Shown here: positions 28,964 through 37,374 of the stretch, piece by piece
Numbering within the stretch: the stretch's first letter is position 1
Layout of the letters: the number at the start of each line of letters is the position of its first letter
NCBI GenBank assembly: GCA_022825665.1
Contig: JAJDWI010000004.1
Span: 1-64,000, forward strand
Origin: Candidatus Poribacteria bacterium
Lineage (GTDB): Bacteria > Poribacteria > WGA-4E > WGA-3G
Direction: 5' to 3'
DNA length: 64,000 bases
Position numbers and translations under genes: made by a program
The notes under the pieces: model-generated
Databases searched by the model: none
Told to the model about the DNA's origin: nothing
Seen by the model: only the letters and a program-made list of their open reading frames with translations

Positions 28964-30619
28964 ATGAAAAATAAACTATGGATAGTTGTGATTCTGCTGA
29001 GTGTTTTATATATTTGTTCTGTAAAGATAATAGCAGAGGCACAAGATGATACCTCAATTGAAATGCCAGAATTGGTGCCATTGACAGAAGCATCTAAGAA
29101 CGCAAAACAGGTATACATGCAGCTAATGCAAGCTATATATTTAACAAATAATAAAGACCTTGGAACGGCTAATAAAAACCTAAGTAAGGCAAGACATCTA
29201 TATGATAAGTTAGTAAAACAGGTCCCAAATTCAGCATTTGTTTGGTACAAACGAGGGCAACTTCGTAGACAAATGCAGGATATTAACGGTGCCGAAGCTG
29301 ATATACGAAAGGCACTTGAACTTAACCCTTCCCATACCCCTGCCACTTGGCAACTTGCGGAAATTCTTAAAGACCGCGCATCCCATTCAGGTGGAAAATA
29401 TATCAGAGAACTGTTTACGACTTTGAAAAAAGTTATTGAATTAGACCCAGACCATTTAAATGCACATTATAGGCTTGCAGATTTGGCATTCGGACTTGAT
29501 GAATATTCAACCGCAGAAATATCTTACAAAGCATTAACTCGTATCCTACCTTTTGAAGATCATTTTCATAGACGACTTGGTCATATTTACTATAATATGG
29601 GACGACTACAAGAAGCAGTAGATGCATATCAACGCGTGGTTAAAATAAAATCGGATGATGTAGAGGTACTAAGAATTCTGGGACGTCTCAACCTCAATTT
29701 AGATCAACCCCAAGAAGCAATTGACACATATCAACGTGTAGTTAAAATAAAACCGGACGACATTGAAGCACTTAGGGCATTGGGACATCTATACCTTACT
29801 AATGATAAACTCACTGACGCACAACAATCTTATCAGCAGCTACTTGGCTTAGTACCGAACGACATTAGAGGGAACTTAGGTCTCGGATTGGTATATCAAG
29901 AACTTGCTCAACAAGCAGTTAGGACAAAAAATAGTACCCCGTCAAGTGAAACGGATGATTTAGCAACACTCATTCAACACGCAGAGACGTACCTTGAACG
30001 AGCGATTATGTTAGCAAAAGAGGTAATCAATAAATCAGAGAATGTAGCACAACGCACAAATTACCAAAAACTTGTTACCGATGCCCAGTTTGCACTTGCT
30101 AACATTTATATCATTTTTGAAAAACTTGAGAAAGCCAAAGAGACATTTGCAAAATTGCTTGTGGATGACCCAGACCATATTGACGCGATGTACGGTTATG
30201 CATCTGTTTATCAAACATTGGGTGAATTCGATCAGGCGGAAATATATCTGCGGAAAACGCTTATGTTACATCCGACGCACGAATACGCACTCAATGCCCT
30301 CGGTTATCTCTATGCTGAACAAGGACGGCATCTTGATGAAGCCGAGGCGTTAATAAAGCGCGCCCTCAAACAATCACCAGATAACGGCGCATTTCTCGAT
30401 AGTCTCGGTTGGGTTCTCTTTAAACAGGGACGTTTCGCGGAATCTGTCACTACTTTAGAAAGTGCTAATCAGCGTATGCCAGATAATGTTGAAATCCTGA
30501 TGCATCTTGGAGATGCATATATTAAAAGTGGCGATTCAGAAAAAGCACGTCGTGTTTGGGAACAAGCACAAACGATAGCACCTGATAATCAAGAAATACT
30601 GGAACGTCTCAAGCAATAG
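28964..30619 (+). CDS. Secreted/periplasmic tetratricopeptide-repeat protein
   Basis: The 551-aa protein begins with a signal peptide (MKNKLWIVVILLSVLYICS, cleavage near AEAQ) and is otherwise a TPR solenoid with at least ten 34-residue repeats, e.g. LQEAVDAYQRVVKIKSDDVEVLRILG, PQEAIDTYQRVVKIKPDD (near-duplicate neighbours), and YLYAEQGRHLDEAEALIKRAL. The start is ATG with AAAGGAGA upstream; a longer reading frame into gyrA is ignored. It ends with YIKSGDSEKARRVWEQAQ. TPR proteins of this kind usually serve as scaffolds for envelope complexes; no specific function is indicated. The next gene begins 20 bases downstream, so the two are likely co-transcribed. Confidence 0.88.
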   Translation: MKNKLWIVVILLSVLYICSVKIIAEAQDDTSIEMPELVPLTEASKNAKQVYMQLMQAIYLTNNKDLGTANKNLSKARHLYDKLVKQVPNSAFVWYKRGQLRRQMQDINGAEADIRKALELNPSHTPATWQLAEILKDRASHSGGKYIRELFTTLKKVIELDPDHLNAHYRLADLAFGLDEYSTAEISYKALTRILPFEDHFHRRLGHIYYNMGRLQEAVDAYQRVVKIKSDDVEVLRILGRLNLNLDQPQEAIDTYQRVVKIKPDDIEALRALGHLYLTNDKLTDAQQSYQQLLGLVPNDIRGNLGLGLVYQELAQQAVRTKNSTPSSETDDLATLIQHAETYLERAIMLAKEVINKSENVAQRTNYQKLVTDAQFALANIYIIFEKLEKAKETFAKLLVDDPDHIDAMYGYASVYQTLGEFDQAEIYLRKTLMLHPTHEYALNALGYLYAEQGRHLDEAEALIKRALKQSPDNGAFLDSLGWVLFKQGRFAESVTTLESANQRMPDNVEILMHLGDAYIKSGDSEKARRVWEQAQTIAPDNQEILERLKQ

Positions 30620-30639
30620 TCGGTGCGGTAACGATAAAA

Positions 30640-32346
30640 ATGCGATTTACCATTTTCACGTTTTTCTTTCTTACGCTTTTCCTCTTTACACAGCACGGTG
30701 AAGCGTTCCGTTGTGGTACACCGCACCTGAAAATGGAATTGGGACACCAACCTACATCGGAAGTACCAACCGCACCTGCACCTCCGGCAGCTCCAGCACT
30801 ACAAATCGGTTTCCAACGCCCCTTCTTTGCTATAGATTTTGCAAGAAAACAGCAGTATACAATCAACGCAGCCTTGCGAGCAAGCGGTCCCCACTGCTAT
30901 ATCTTCGTTGAGGATTCAGAATGGAGAGAAACTGTCACACCGCTCACTGTACAAAACATTCAAAGAGCGTTTGATAATGCTACACCGGCAGACCCACGGC
31001 GCGGTATATATGACATCTTAACGGATGACTTTGACACACCACCAGATATTGATGGAAACCAAAAAGTAATTTTGCTTTTCCTCGGTATCCGTGATATAGG
31101 TAACCGCACCGTAACCGCAGGCTATTTCATGCCGATTGATCAACAAAGGGGTGTCCTTCACCATCCAACTCTTGGACCAATACGGAGCAACGAAGCCGAT
31201 ATTTTATATTTAAATTCAAAAATTCGCTATACGAATTCTGCTGAAATTGAGGCTGTTATTGCTCATGAACTTCAACATCTCATTCATTGGAAGCATTCTC
31301 CAAACGAAGAAATATGGATAGATGAAGGATGTGCTGGTTACGCAACCTTTCTATGTGGTTATAACCTTTATCAACATATTCAAGCTTTTCAAAAAACACC
31401 AAATATTTCACTAACTGATTGGGCACAGATGAACCAGACACACCTACTGGCACACTATGGGGCTGCTTTCTTTTTTATGCAGTATTTACATGATCATTAC
31501 GGTGGTACGGCAACTGTTGCTGCGATTGTAAAAAATCGGTTAGATGGAATTAACGGGATTACACATGCGTTGGCTGCACGCGGGATGCCGAACAAATTCT
31601 CTAACATATTTTCAGACTGGAAAGTAGCGAATTATCTTAGCACGTGGCACCCAATTGGAAATGTTAATACACCTTATCGGTATAATACATCTATTCCAGT
31701 GATAAAACCGTTATTTATCCATGACACATATCCTGCAACAGGAAGAAATAGACCGCTTGCTAATTTCGCTTCACATGCAATTGAATATAAGGTTGCCAAT
31801 GCAGAACAGGCAGGTCTTACCCTTAGTTTTACGACACAACGGAACACAAATGTGGACATTAAGGTAGCATATCTATATAATACAGGTGAGGTACTCGTAG
31901 AATCATTACCGCTGAAAACCACTGACGGAACCGCCACATTAGATATTCCTACATTTGGAACTAACGTCCAACGTTTAATGTTTATACCAAGCTTACAAAT
32001 TGAAAATCAGAGTTTTTCTCAGCAATCTATAAACTATAACTATGATGCGGTTGAAGGAATCCTCGGGACATATACAACACACGTCCTTCCCAATCCGGTT
32101 CATCCGAATTACTGGGAAATTATCGCTATACCAAGCGAGGCAACAGTTGCACATGCACTAACAGTAACCTTGACTTACCAGAATCGCACACTTCATGATG
32201 CAAAACCGATGGTCTATATTCAAAACAATAACCAAGTAGCCTATCGTTATGCGTTTCATATCAAACCTGATATTGCACCAACAAAAGTAGCATGGAGCAT
32301 TACGCGAGGGGATACTATTGTTGATGAAGGAGTTCTTGAAGATTAA
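30640..32346 (+). CDS. Secreted HExxH zinc metallopeptidase-like protein
   Basis: The 568-aa protein has a signal peptide (about residues 1-22), a Pro/Ala-rich segment (PTAPAPPAAPALQ), and a zinc-peptidase motif VIAHELQHLIHW (about residues 206-217) followed by EEIWIDEGCAGYA, where the downstream Glu would be the third metal ligand. This arrangement resembles gluzincin families such as M30 (hyicolysin-like); the assignment to M30 is tentative. The C-terminal ~220 residues are beta-rich and may be a substrate-binding or cell-surface domain. It follows a TPR protein gene and probably shares its promoter. Confidence 0.75.
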   Translation: MRFTIFTFFFLTLFLFTQHGEAFRCGTPHLKMELGHQPTSEVPTAPAPPAAPALQIGFQRPFFAIDFARKQQYTINAALRASGPHCYIFVEDSEWRETVTPLTVQNIQRAFDNATPADPRRGIYDILTDDFDTPPDIDGNQKVILLFLGIRDIGNRTVTAGYFMPIDQQRGVLHHPTLGPIRSNEADILYLNSKIRYTNSAEIEAVIAHELQHLIHWKHSPNEEIWIDEGCAGYATFLCGYNLYQHIQAFQKTPNISLTDWAQMNQTHLLAHYGAAFFFMQYLHDHYGGTATVAAIVKNRLDGINGITHALAARGMPNKFSNIFSDWKVANYLSTWHPIGNVNTPYRYNTSIPVIKPLFIHDTYPATGRNRPLANFASHAIEYKVANAEQAGLTLSFTTQRNTNVDIKVAYLYNTGEVLVESLPLKTTDGTATLDIPTFGTNVQRLMFIPSLQIENQSFSQQSINYNYDAVEGILGTYTTHVLPNPVHPNYWEIIAIPSEATVAHALTVTLTYQNRTLHDAKPMVYIQNNNQVAYRYAFHIKPDIAPTKVAWSITRGDTIVDEGVLED

Positions 32347-32440
32347 TTTCGCTGCAGGAAGCAGGAATATGAAATAAGATATTGATGTAATTAACTTTTC
32401 GTCCTACTGATAGACGATGATTATAAACAAGGAGGTATAC

Positions 32441-33421
32441 ATGGCAAATACACTATATGCAGGGACAATTGGACAAAGTATTTGGCGGAGCACCGATGTG
32501 GGCAAGACTTGGAATCGCGTAAGTAACGGTATTTTTCCAGAGGCGGATATTCGCGCAATCGTCGTTCATCCGACAGATTCTAATATATTATATGCTGGCA
32601 CTGAAAAAGGTGTTGTCAAAACTACTGATGGTGGCGATAATTGGACGCATCTGCCGAGTGAAATGGACAATCGTGAAGTTTGGTCTCTTGCTATTCATCC
32701 AACTTCACCAGATACGCTCTTTGCAGGCACTTGTCCATCTGCCTTTTTCAAAACAACAGATAGCGGTGAGACGTGGACACAACTTGACGCTGAACTTGCC
32801 CAAGAGTGTGAGGGGATTCCCATCATTCCGCGCGTGACGACTATCATTATTGATCCAGAAGACCATGATACTATCTATGCAGGAATTGAAATTGACGGTA
32901 TGCGTCTTAGTAGCGATGGTGGAGAAACATGGGAAAACCGAAGTGAAGGGTTGAGCAGTCAAGATATACATGGATTGACGGTGGTCCCCGGAGAACAGAA
33001 AACGCTTGTTGCTGCCACAAATAACGATGTATGTATCACCACAGATATGCACAATTGGACACCGTTGAAGGTTCGCGAACATTTCCCGTGGCCCTATTGC
33101 CGTGCAGCGTTCTATCTGAACGGAGATAACGCAAAAGTATTTATCGGAGCAGGCAACGGTCCTCCCGGAGACCAAGGGGGTATTTTCTATATGAGAGATG
33201 CAGATGCAGCGTCAGATGCACAGGCAATTCGTTGGGATCGTTCAGATATAGGTATGACTTCAAATAGCACTATTTGGTGTTTCGGACACAATCCAAGTGT
33301 AGATGGATTGCTGATAGCCTGTAGTGTGAGTGGACAGCTTTTCTTAAGTGAAGATAATGGGGGACGCTGGGAAAAGTTGTCGCACGAATTCGGGGAGGTA
33401 CGTGCCTTAGCGATTGCCTAA
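32441..33421 (+). CDS. BNR/Asp-box beta-propeller protein (YCF48/sortilin-like)
   Basis: The 326-aa protein is built of six to seven BNR-type repeats with Asp-box signatures: STDVGKTWNRV, TTDGGDNWTHL, TTDSGETWTQL, SSDGGETWENR and SEDNGGRWEKL, alternating with LYAGT strands. This is the propeller fold shared by YCF48, Vps10/sortilin and sialidase-like proteins; catalytic sialidase residues are not evident. No signal peptide is seen. ATG 32441 is chosen because AAGGAGGT lies upstream at good spacing; an earlier ATG adds eight codons. The real function is unknown. Confidence 0.82.
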   Translation: MANTLYAGTIGQSIWRSTDVGKTWNRVSNGIFPEADIRAIVVHPTDSNILYAGTEKGVVKTTDGGDNWTHLPSEMDNREVWSLAIHPTSPDTLFAGTCPSAFFKTTDSGETWTQLDAELAQECEGIPIIPRVTTIIIDPEDHDTIYAGIEIDGMRLSSDGGETWENRSEGLSSQDIHGLTVVPGEQKTLVAATNNDVCITTDMHNWTPLKVREHFPWPYCRAAFYLNGDNAKVFIGAGNGPPGDQGGIFYMRDADAASDAQAIRWDRSDIGMTSNSTIWCFGHNPSVDGLLIACSVSGQLFLSEDNGGRWEKLSHEFGEVRALAIA

Positions 33422-33448
33422 CAGCCAATAGTAAAGTAATATAAGGTG

Positions 33449-33497
33449 AAAAGTCCCTATGTGGTTGTTCTTATAGATACTGCATTAGGGACTTTTT
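33449..33497 (+). terminator. Rho-independent terminator after the propeller gene
   Basis: AAAAGTCCCTA pairs perfectly with TAGGGACTTTT around a 26-base loop, and the stem runs into a T5 tract. It closes the gyrA-downstream gene cluster and marks the start of a 1.1-kb non-coding island (33.5-34.6 kb). Confidence 0.7.
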
Positions 33498-33600
33498 CTA
33501 AATTATGCATCGCGAGTTCCCAAACGCATCTATACTTAACGTGAGTTCGGAATAAGTAATACCATTTCTAAATAATTACTTCTCATTAACAAAAAACACA

Positions 33601-33626
33601 TTCGTAGTCGCGCAATTCATTGCACC
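33601..33626. repeat. Palindromic intergenic repeat, partial copy
   Basis: TTCGTAGTCGCGCAATTCATTGCACC matches the core of the full palindrome at 9472-9515 (complement strand) and the copy at 43868. Confidence 0.65.
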
Positions 33627-33710
33627 ATGTGGTTTTATTTATTAGAATTAGTATAACTTACGGAATCGGCTGAATCCACATCCTAAATTCCATTGTCATT
33701 GTTTTATGTA

Positions 33711-33871
33711 GAAGCATCCGAATTTTCAGAGTCATTCCTGACTAAATAAGTCATAATAGCCCTATAAAACCATACTGCATATAGGTTCGTGGCACACGCT
33801 AAAATTGTGAAAATTTCCCTCTGACTCTGAAAACTCTGAATCTTTAGAACGTAAGTAATGTAAATATCATC
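33711..33871. repeat. MITE-like dispersed repeat, copy B
   Basis: Inverted arms GAAGCATCCGAATTTTC... (33711-33734) and TGACTCTGAAAACTCTG... (33822-33845) flank a core sharing TGACTAAATAAGTCATAA, ATAGGTTCGTGGCAC and TTCCCTCTGACTCTGAAA with copy A at 9672. The shared tail AGAACGTAAGTAATG extends past the right arm. Conservation is highest in the arms and the palindromic centre. Confidence 0.75.
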
Positions 33872-33950
33872 ATATCAAAGGGTTTCCTACTGACACACAA
33901 TACTATCATTAGTGTTACAAAAAAAAGATAAAAATGATAAAAATTGTCAC

Positions 33951-33980
33951 TTGACTTTTTTGCACAATTTATGCTAAACT
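33951..33980 (+). promoter_or_regulatory. Predicted promoter for an unassigned transcript
   Basis: TTGACT is followed after 18 bases by TAAACT within ATGCTAAACT (extended -10). Downstream (33985-34200) no reading frame is supported, but several stems can form, e.g. GCACAAAAGTGC and AAGGGTAT with ATTGCCCTT. This could be a small RNA; no known family is recognised. Confidence 0.4.
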
Positions 33981-34241
33981 TTTTGAAACAGACGGGTTGT
34001 GTGCTTAACTCAATGATTTATTGATTAGAATATCAGATACTCTTCTTAAAGATGGAATAGTGAAGCACAAAAGTGCAAGGGTATACGAAAAGAGTTCAAA
34101 TTATTGCCCTTTACATAAAATGCACAACACACAAACGTTCTGAGACCAACTCACCTGTAAACCTTGACTGGCACAAATTGTAAGATAGGTTTGAAGGGCA
34201 TTAATTAACAATCCCAGCATTTATGCTTGGGTCAGAAAACC

Positions 34242-34270
34242 TTGACTTTTATAAGTTTTTATGATAGAAT
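34242..34270 (+). promoter_or_regulatory. Near-consensus promoter of a structured RNA
   Basis: TTGACT, a 17-base spacer and TAGAAT, with TGA before the -10. The predicted start (about 34275) coincides with the 5' base of the outer stem of the RNA annotated next. Confidence 0.65.
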
Positions 34271-34274
34271 ATAT

Positions 34275-34359
34275 ACCAGCATCTTTGGATAGGATTTCTA
34301 CCTCAACACTCACCTGTGTTGAGTCCTATCCCCAATCGTAGAAAATTGGTGGTGCTGGT
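34275..34359 (+). ncRNA. Candidate pseudoknotted structured RNA (unknown class)
   Basis: An outer 7-bp stem joins ACCAGCA (34275-34281) to TGCTGGT (34353-34359). Inside is a long hairpin: GGATAGGA with TCCTATCC, then CTCAACAC with GTGTTGAG, a total of 16 perfect pairs interrupted only by a 7-base one-sided bulge TTTCTAC (34295-34301). A second hairpin CCAAT/ATTGG carries loop GTAGAAA (34338-34344), the exact complement of that bulge, so a bulge-loop pseudoknot of 7 bp can form. I do not recognise it as tmRNA, SRP, RNase P, 6S or a named riboswitch. It could be a free small RNA or a leader element of the lipoprotein gene 260 bases downstream. Confidence 0.55.
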
Positions 34360-34445
34360 GCGAAATCACTCAAAACATTAGAATGTCGTCGTGGATAATT
34401 TTATATACGTTGTTAGGACAACGCCCCTACTACATTCGCTAATTA

Positions 34446-34587
34446 ATTACCGTAGGATATACGGAAAGTTACGCCTGTGGAGTCCGAATAAGACCTCTTA
34501 TGGAGGCACGAGAGACGGAAGCAGGAATCACACAGGAGAGTTGTGTGCTAAAAGAAGCACACGGCTCTATGCTGTCGTGAGTATCAC
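34446..34587 (+). pseudogene. Orphan 3' end of tnpB with right-end RNA (IS200/IS605-type remnant)
   Basis: In one frame this reads ...VGYTESYACGVRIRPL, then MEARETEAGITQES and stops at 34578-34580. VG.T.S.ACG followed by a basic tail and EAG is the typical extreme C terminus of TnpB (OrfB). The rest of tnpB is missing. Downstream hairpins follow, as in the right end that yields the omega/reRNA: CACACA-TGTGTG (34529/34542) and GTGTGC-GCACAC (34543/34557) are mutually exclusive, and CGGCTCTATGCTG with GTATCAC closes the element. The end sits about 12 bases before the ribosome site of the lipoprotein gene. Whether an RNA is still made is unknown. Confidence 0.6.
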
Positions 34588-34617
34588 AAAGTTTTTACAA
34601 GGAGGCATATCACTATT

Positions 34618-35385
34618 ATGCGTTTTTACAGTTTTCTTTTAATTTTTATTCTCCTCATCTCATTTGCTGGATGTTTTGGAGATGGAGAGATTAAGATTGA
34701 CACTCCTCCATCTTTTAACGAAGCAAAACGAATTGTAGTAACCAATTTTCTTGCTGAAGGGGAAAATGCACAAGCACTTGGTAAAAGAGTTAGCGTTAAT
34801 TTAGCAACCCGCCTAAAACTAATCTTGAAAGATAATGAATGGATTTCTGACCAAGCGCAAAAAGTGCAACCGGTAACTGAAAAAATTAATGAATTAGGAT
34901 TAACTCTAAATGATATCTATACAGATCCAACATTAGCAGCAAAAGTTGGAGAAGCCCTTAATGCTAATATTATTATCACTGGCATGGTAGAAAATCCTAA
35001 ATTAGATCGTAATGATTACAATGAACACCTCATGAAACAAGGCAGACAAACTGGAATATCAGGCACGTCTACCTTTATCCGTACGCGCCAATCGGCAGTA
35101 GGTAAAGTACGTATTAAGGCTATAGATGTCGCTACAGGTGAAATCCTCTATAATAATAAGATTACCTCGTATCTTAAGTACTGGTATGCTTACCAAACAC
35201 AGCAGAGCGGACAAATCATTTTCAAAGAGAATATTGAGATGCTCGCGGATTTAGGAAACCATTTGCCAGTTCGAATTACATATATGCTTTACCCAACTGG
35301 ACTCAAAAAAGAACCTGAAGAAAAGGTATTGCTAAAACCAGAGATTAAGCTTATAGGAACTGGTGGAGAAGTTAAGTTCAACTAA
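34618..35385 (+). CDS. Lipoprotein, CsgG/TolB-N-like fold
   Basis: The 255-aa protein has a lipoprotein signal with lipobox SFAGC (Cys19). The mature part starts RIVVTNFLAEGENAQALGKRVSVNLATRL and includes INELGLTLNDIYTDPTLAAKVGEALNANIIITGMVEN, the alternating pattern of CsgG-like and TolB-N-like lipoproteins in which a small domain assembles against the outer membrane, followed by KVRIKAIDVATGEILYNNK. Length and fold fit a periplasmic or outer-membrane assembly lipoprotein; curli genes are absent. AAGGAGG lies 12 bases before ATG. It ends at a strong terminator and so seems to be a single-gene unit. Confidence 0.78.
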   Translation: MRFYSFLLIFILLISFAGCFGDGEIKIDTPPSFNEAKRIVVTNFLAEGENAQALGKRVSVNLATRLKLILKDNEWISDQAQKVQPVTEKINELGLTLNDIYTDPTLAAKVGEALNANIIITGMVENPKLDRNDYNEHLMKQGRQTGISGTSTFIRTRQSAVGKVRIKAIDVATGEILYNNKITSYLKYWYAYQTQQSGQIIFKENIEMLADLGNHLPVRITYMLYPTGLKKEPEEKVLLKPEIKLIGTGGEVKFN

Positions 35386-35415
35386 AATTGACGAAACATT
35401 ATTGCAATGTCGTTG

Positions 35416-35457
35416 GGTGGGTGGAAGTATAAACTTCTACTCACCTTGTTTTTTTTC
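35416..35457 (+). terminator. Rho-independent terminator after the lipoprotein gene
   Basis: GGTGGGTGGAAGT pairs with ACTTCTACTCACC (13 bp including two G-T pairs) around four bases, then TTG and a T8 tract. Confidence 0.85.
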
Positions 35458-35542
35458 TAAATTCTGATGATAATGTCTGATGTCGGTAGGTGTGGTTTTA
35501 AACGCTGTCTACTGAATTTATAAATGGTTTTGGAATCAATAG

Positions 35543-36013
35543 TTAGGATGATGTTGGATTAGTATCTTGAAAAAAATTATTTATCTGCTGTGTATAGACT
35601 TTGCCGTGTTGTAGTAGTTGTGAAGATACATCATAAAGTTCGTTGGCTGGAAGCCCTTCATAAGGGTTAGCAATTTTCTGATAGCAGTCCAAGGCATGTT
35701 CAAAAAAATCTAACGTTTCCTGATCAATAGCACCACTCTCTTGAACAGCACGGAATCCTTGAAATTTTTGGTACGGAGGTGTTTTCCCACTAAATTCTAT
35801 GATGGCATTGTTAATGTCTACGGCGCGTTGAACAATCATCAGAAAACAACTTTTGATGTAAGAATGTGTTAACCTATCAGCATTAATATATTCATCCTTG
35901 TTGGCAGGAAGACCATTCTGTAGTTGACCAAAACATTCATCTATATACACCAATTTTGATTTCACAGGATTGAACTGACGCTGTAATGAGGTTTCTTGAG
36001 TTGCTTTTGACAT
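35543..36013 (-). CDS. HepT-like HEPN protein lacking the RNase motif
   Basis: The 156-aa all-helical protein aligns by eye with HepT/DUF86 toxins: QRAVDINNAIIEFSG, YQKFQGFRAVQESGAID, then ...YQKIANPYEGLPANELYDVS, which falls where HepT has R-N-x-L-V-H-x-Y. The catalytic Arg and His are absent (QKIANPYE), while the following Tyr and spacing remain. No MntA-type nucleotidyltransferase antitoxin gene is adjacent. It may be a domesticated or regulatory HEPN protein rather than an active RNase; family assignment is moderate. It stands alone between a terminator and the quinone reductase gene, on the opposite strand to both neighbours. Confidence 0.5.
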   Translation of the reverse strand: MSKATQETSLQRQFNPVKSKLVYIDECFGQLQNGLPANKDEYINADRLTHSYIKSCFLMIVQRAVDINNAIIEFSGKTPPYQKFQGFRAVQESGAIDQETLDFFEHALDCYQKIANPYEGLPANELYDVSSQLLQHGKVYTQQINNFFQDTNPTSS

Positions 36014-36246
36014 TGTGTGTACTCCTAAGAAGTTAATAGATATTGTCAGAATATAGTTTTTTAGACGTGTTTAAATCCTAAAAGTTGTAGCACCACCAAA
36101 ATTTCTAATAATTGATTGCTATGCGTTCACACATTCACACCAACCTACTGCGAATATTCGCAGGATATTAGATTTCAGCATAAAGTAAATTGGCAGAACG
36201 GTATCTTATATGATAAAATTCTGATTGTTTAAAAGGGTGGATAATA

Positions 36247-37224
36247 ATGAAAGCAGTTACAAGAACTGGTGATGGTGGACCAGAAGTTCTACAATTAGGT
36301 GAGGTCCCTCCACCGCAACCAACCGAAACTCAGTTATTAGTCAATGTTCGGGCAACTTCACTAAATCGAGCAGACCTAATTCAGCGGCGCGGAGGATATC
36401 CACCACCGCAAGGTGAGTCTGAAATACTCGGTTTAGAAATTGCCGGAACGGTATTAGGAATGGGAACAGAAGTCAACGGATTTAATGAAGGTGATAGAGT
36501 CTTTGGACTCGTCGGAGGTGGTGGGTATGCTGAACAAGCTGTTATTGATTATCGGATGGCGATGTTAATACCGAGTGACTGGAGTTTTGAACAAGCTGCG
36601 GCTGTTCCAGAGGTGTTTTTCACCGCAAATGAGAACATATTCACTTTAGGGAGGTTGTCCGCCGGTGAAACAATTCTAATTCATGCAGGCGGTAGCGGTG
36701 TTGGCACAGCAGGAATCCAGATAGCGAATCATGCTGGCGCGCGTGTGTTTGTTACTGCGGGGACTGATGACAAAATTGCGAACTGCAAATCGCTTGGAGC
36801 TACAGAAGGTATTAATTATAAGCACTCTGATTTTGTCGCTGAAATTGAGCGTTTAACGGACGGTGAAGGTGTTGATGTCATATTAGACTTTATCGGCGCG
36901 CCTTATCTACAACGAAACTTGCAGATACTAAAAATAAAAGGACGTTTATTGCAAGTAGGGTTGATGGGCGGTTCGGTTACAGAAATGGACTTAGGAATTG
37001 TGATGCGAAAGCGTCTACAGGTTATCGGATCCGTAATGCGACCACAATCGCTTGAAGAAAAAATTGCTATCACGCAACGATTTGTGGAACGGTGGTTACC
37101 AGAATTAAAGGAAGGTAAACTCCGACCTGTACTTGATTCTGTCTATCCATTAACAGAGGCACGCGAAGCACATGAATATATGGAAGCAAATCGTAATTTT
37201 GGTAAGATTATTTTGAAAATATAG
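36247..37224 (+). CDS. NAD(P)H:quinone oxidoreductase, PIG3-type medium-chain dehydrogenase
   Basis: The 325-aa protein is a zinc-free medium-chain dehydrogenase/reductase of the quinone oxidoreductase group: MKAVTRTGDGGPEVLQLGEVPPP at the start, NRADLIQRRGGYPPP, LGLEIAGTV, the NADPH-binding HAGGSGVGTAGIQIA (about residues 148-162), and a C-terminal GKIILKI. This pattern fits the PIG3 (TP53I3) subgroup, which reduces quinones with one-electron chemistry and NADPH. No catalytic-zinc cysteines are seen. ATG follows GGGTGG at 6-7 bases. It precedes the giant C25 gene by 150 bases, which hold a separate promoter. Confidence 0.87.
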   Translation: MKAVTRTGDGGPEVLQLGEVPPPQPTETQLLVNVRATSLNRADLIQRRGGYPPPQGESEILGLEIAGTVLGMGTEVNGFNEGDRVFGLVGGGGYAEQAVIDYRMAMLIPSDWSFEQAAAVPEVFFTANENIFTLGRLSAGETILIHAGGSGVGTAGIQIANHAGARVFVTAGTDDKIANCKSLGATEGINYKHSDFVAEIERLTDGEGVDVILDFIGAPYLQRNLQILKIKGRLLQVGLMGGSVTEMDLGIVMRKRLQVIGSVMRPQSLEEKIAITQRFVERWLPELKEGKLRPVLDSVYPLTEAREAHEYMEANRNFGKIILKI

Positions 37225-37231
37225 TTGCAAA

Positions 37232-37259
37232 TTGTAAATGAAAGTATCTTATGTATAAT
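37232..37259 (+). promoter_or_regulatory. Predicted promoter of the C25 protein gene
   Basis: TTGTAA, a 16-base spacer and TATAAT lie about 115 bases before the ATG of the large C25-peptidase gene. Confidence 0.45.
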
Positions 37260-37374
37260 ATACGTTGACATTTATTGAAGAAAAACGAATCAGTTTGCAA
37301 CTAAAAATAAGATCTGTCCTTTCTTAACATTGTATCATTAAAAAATACGTTACAGATTATTTTAGGTTTTAATA

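Noticed and set aside
34391..34642. 83-codon frame upstream of the lipoprotein
   Set aside because: The neighbouring frame carries the TnpB-tail signature; this one has no ribosome site and overlaps the lipoprotein start.
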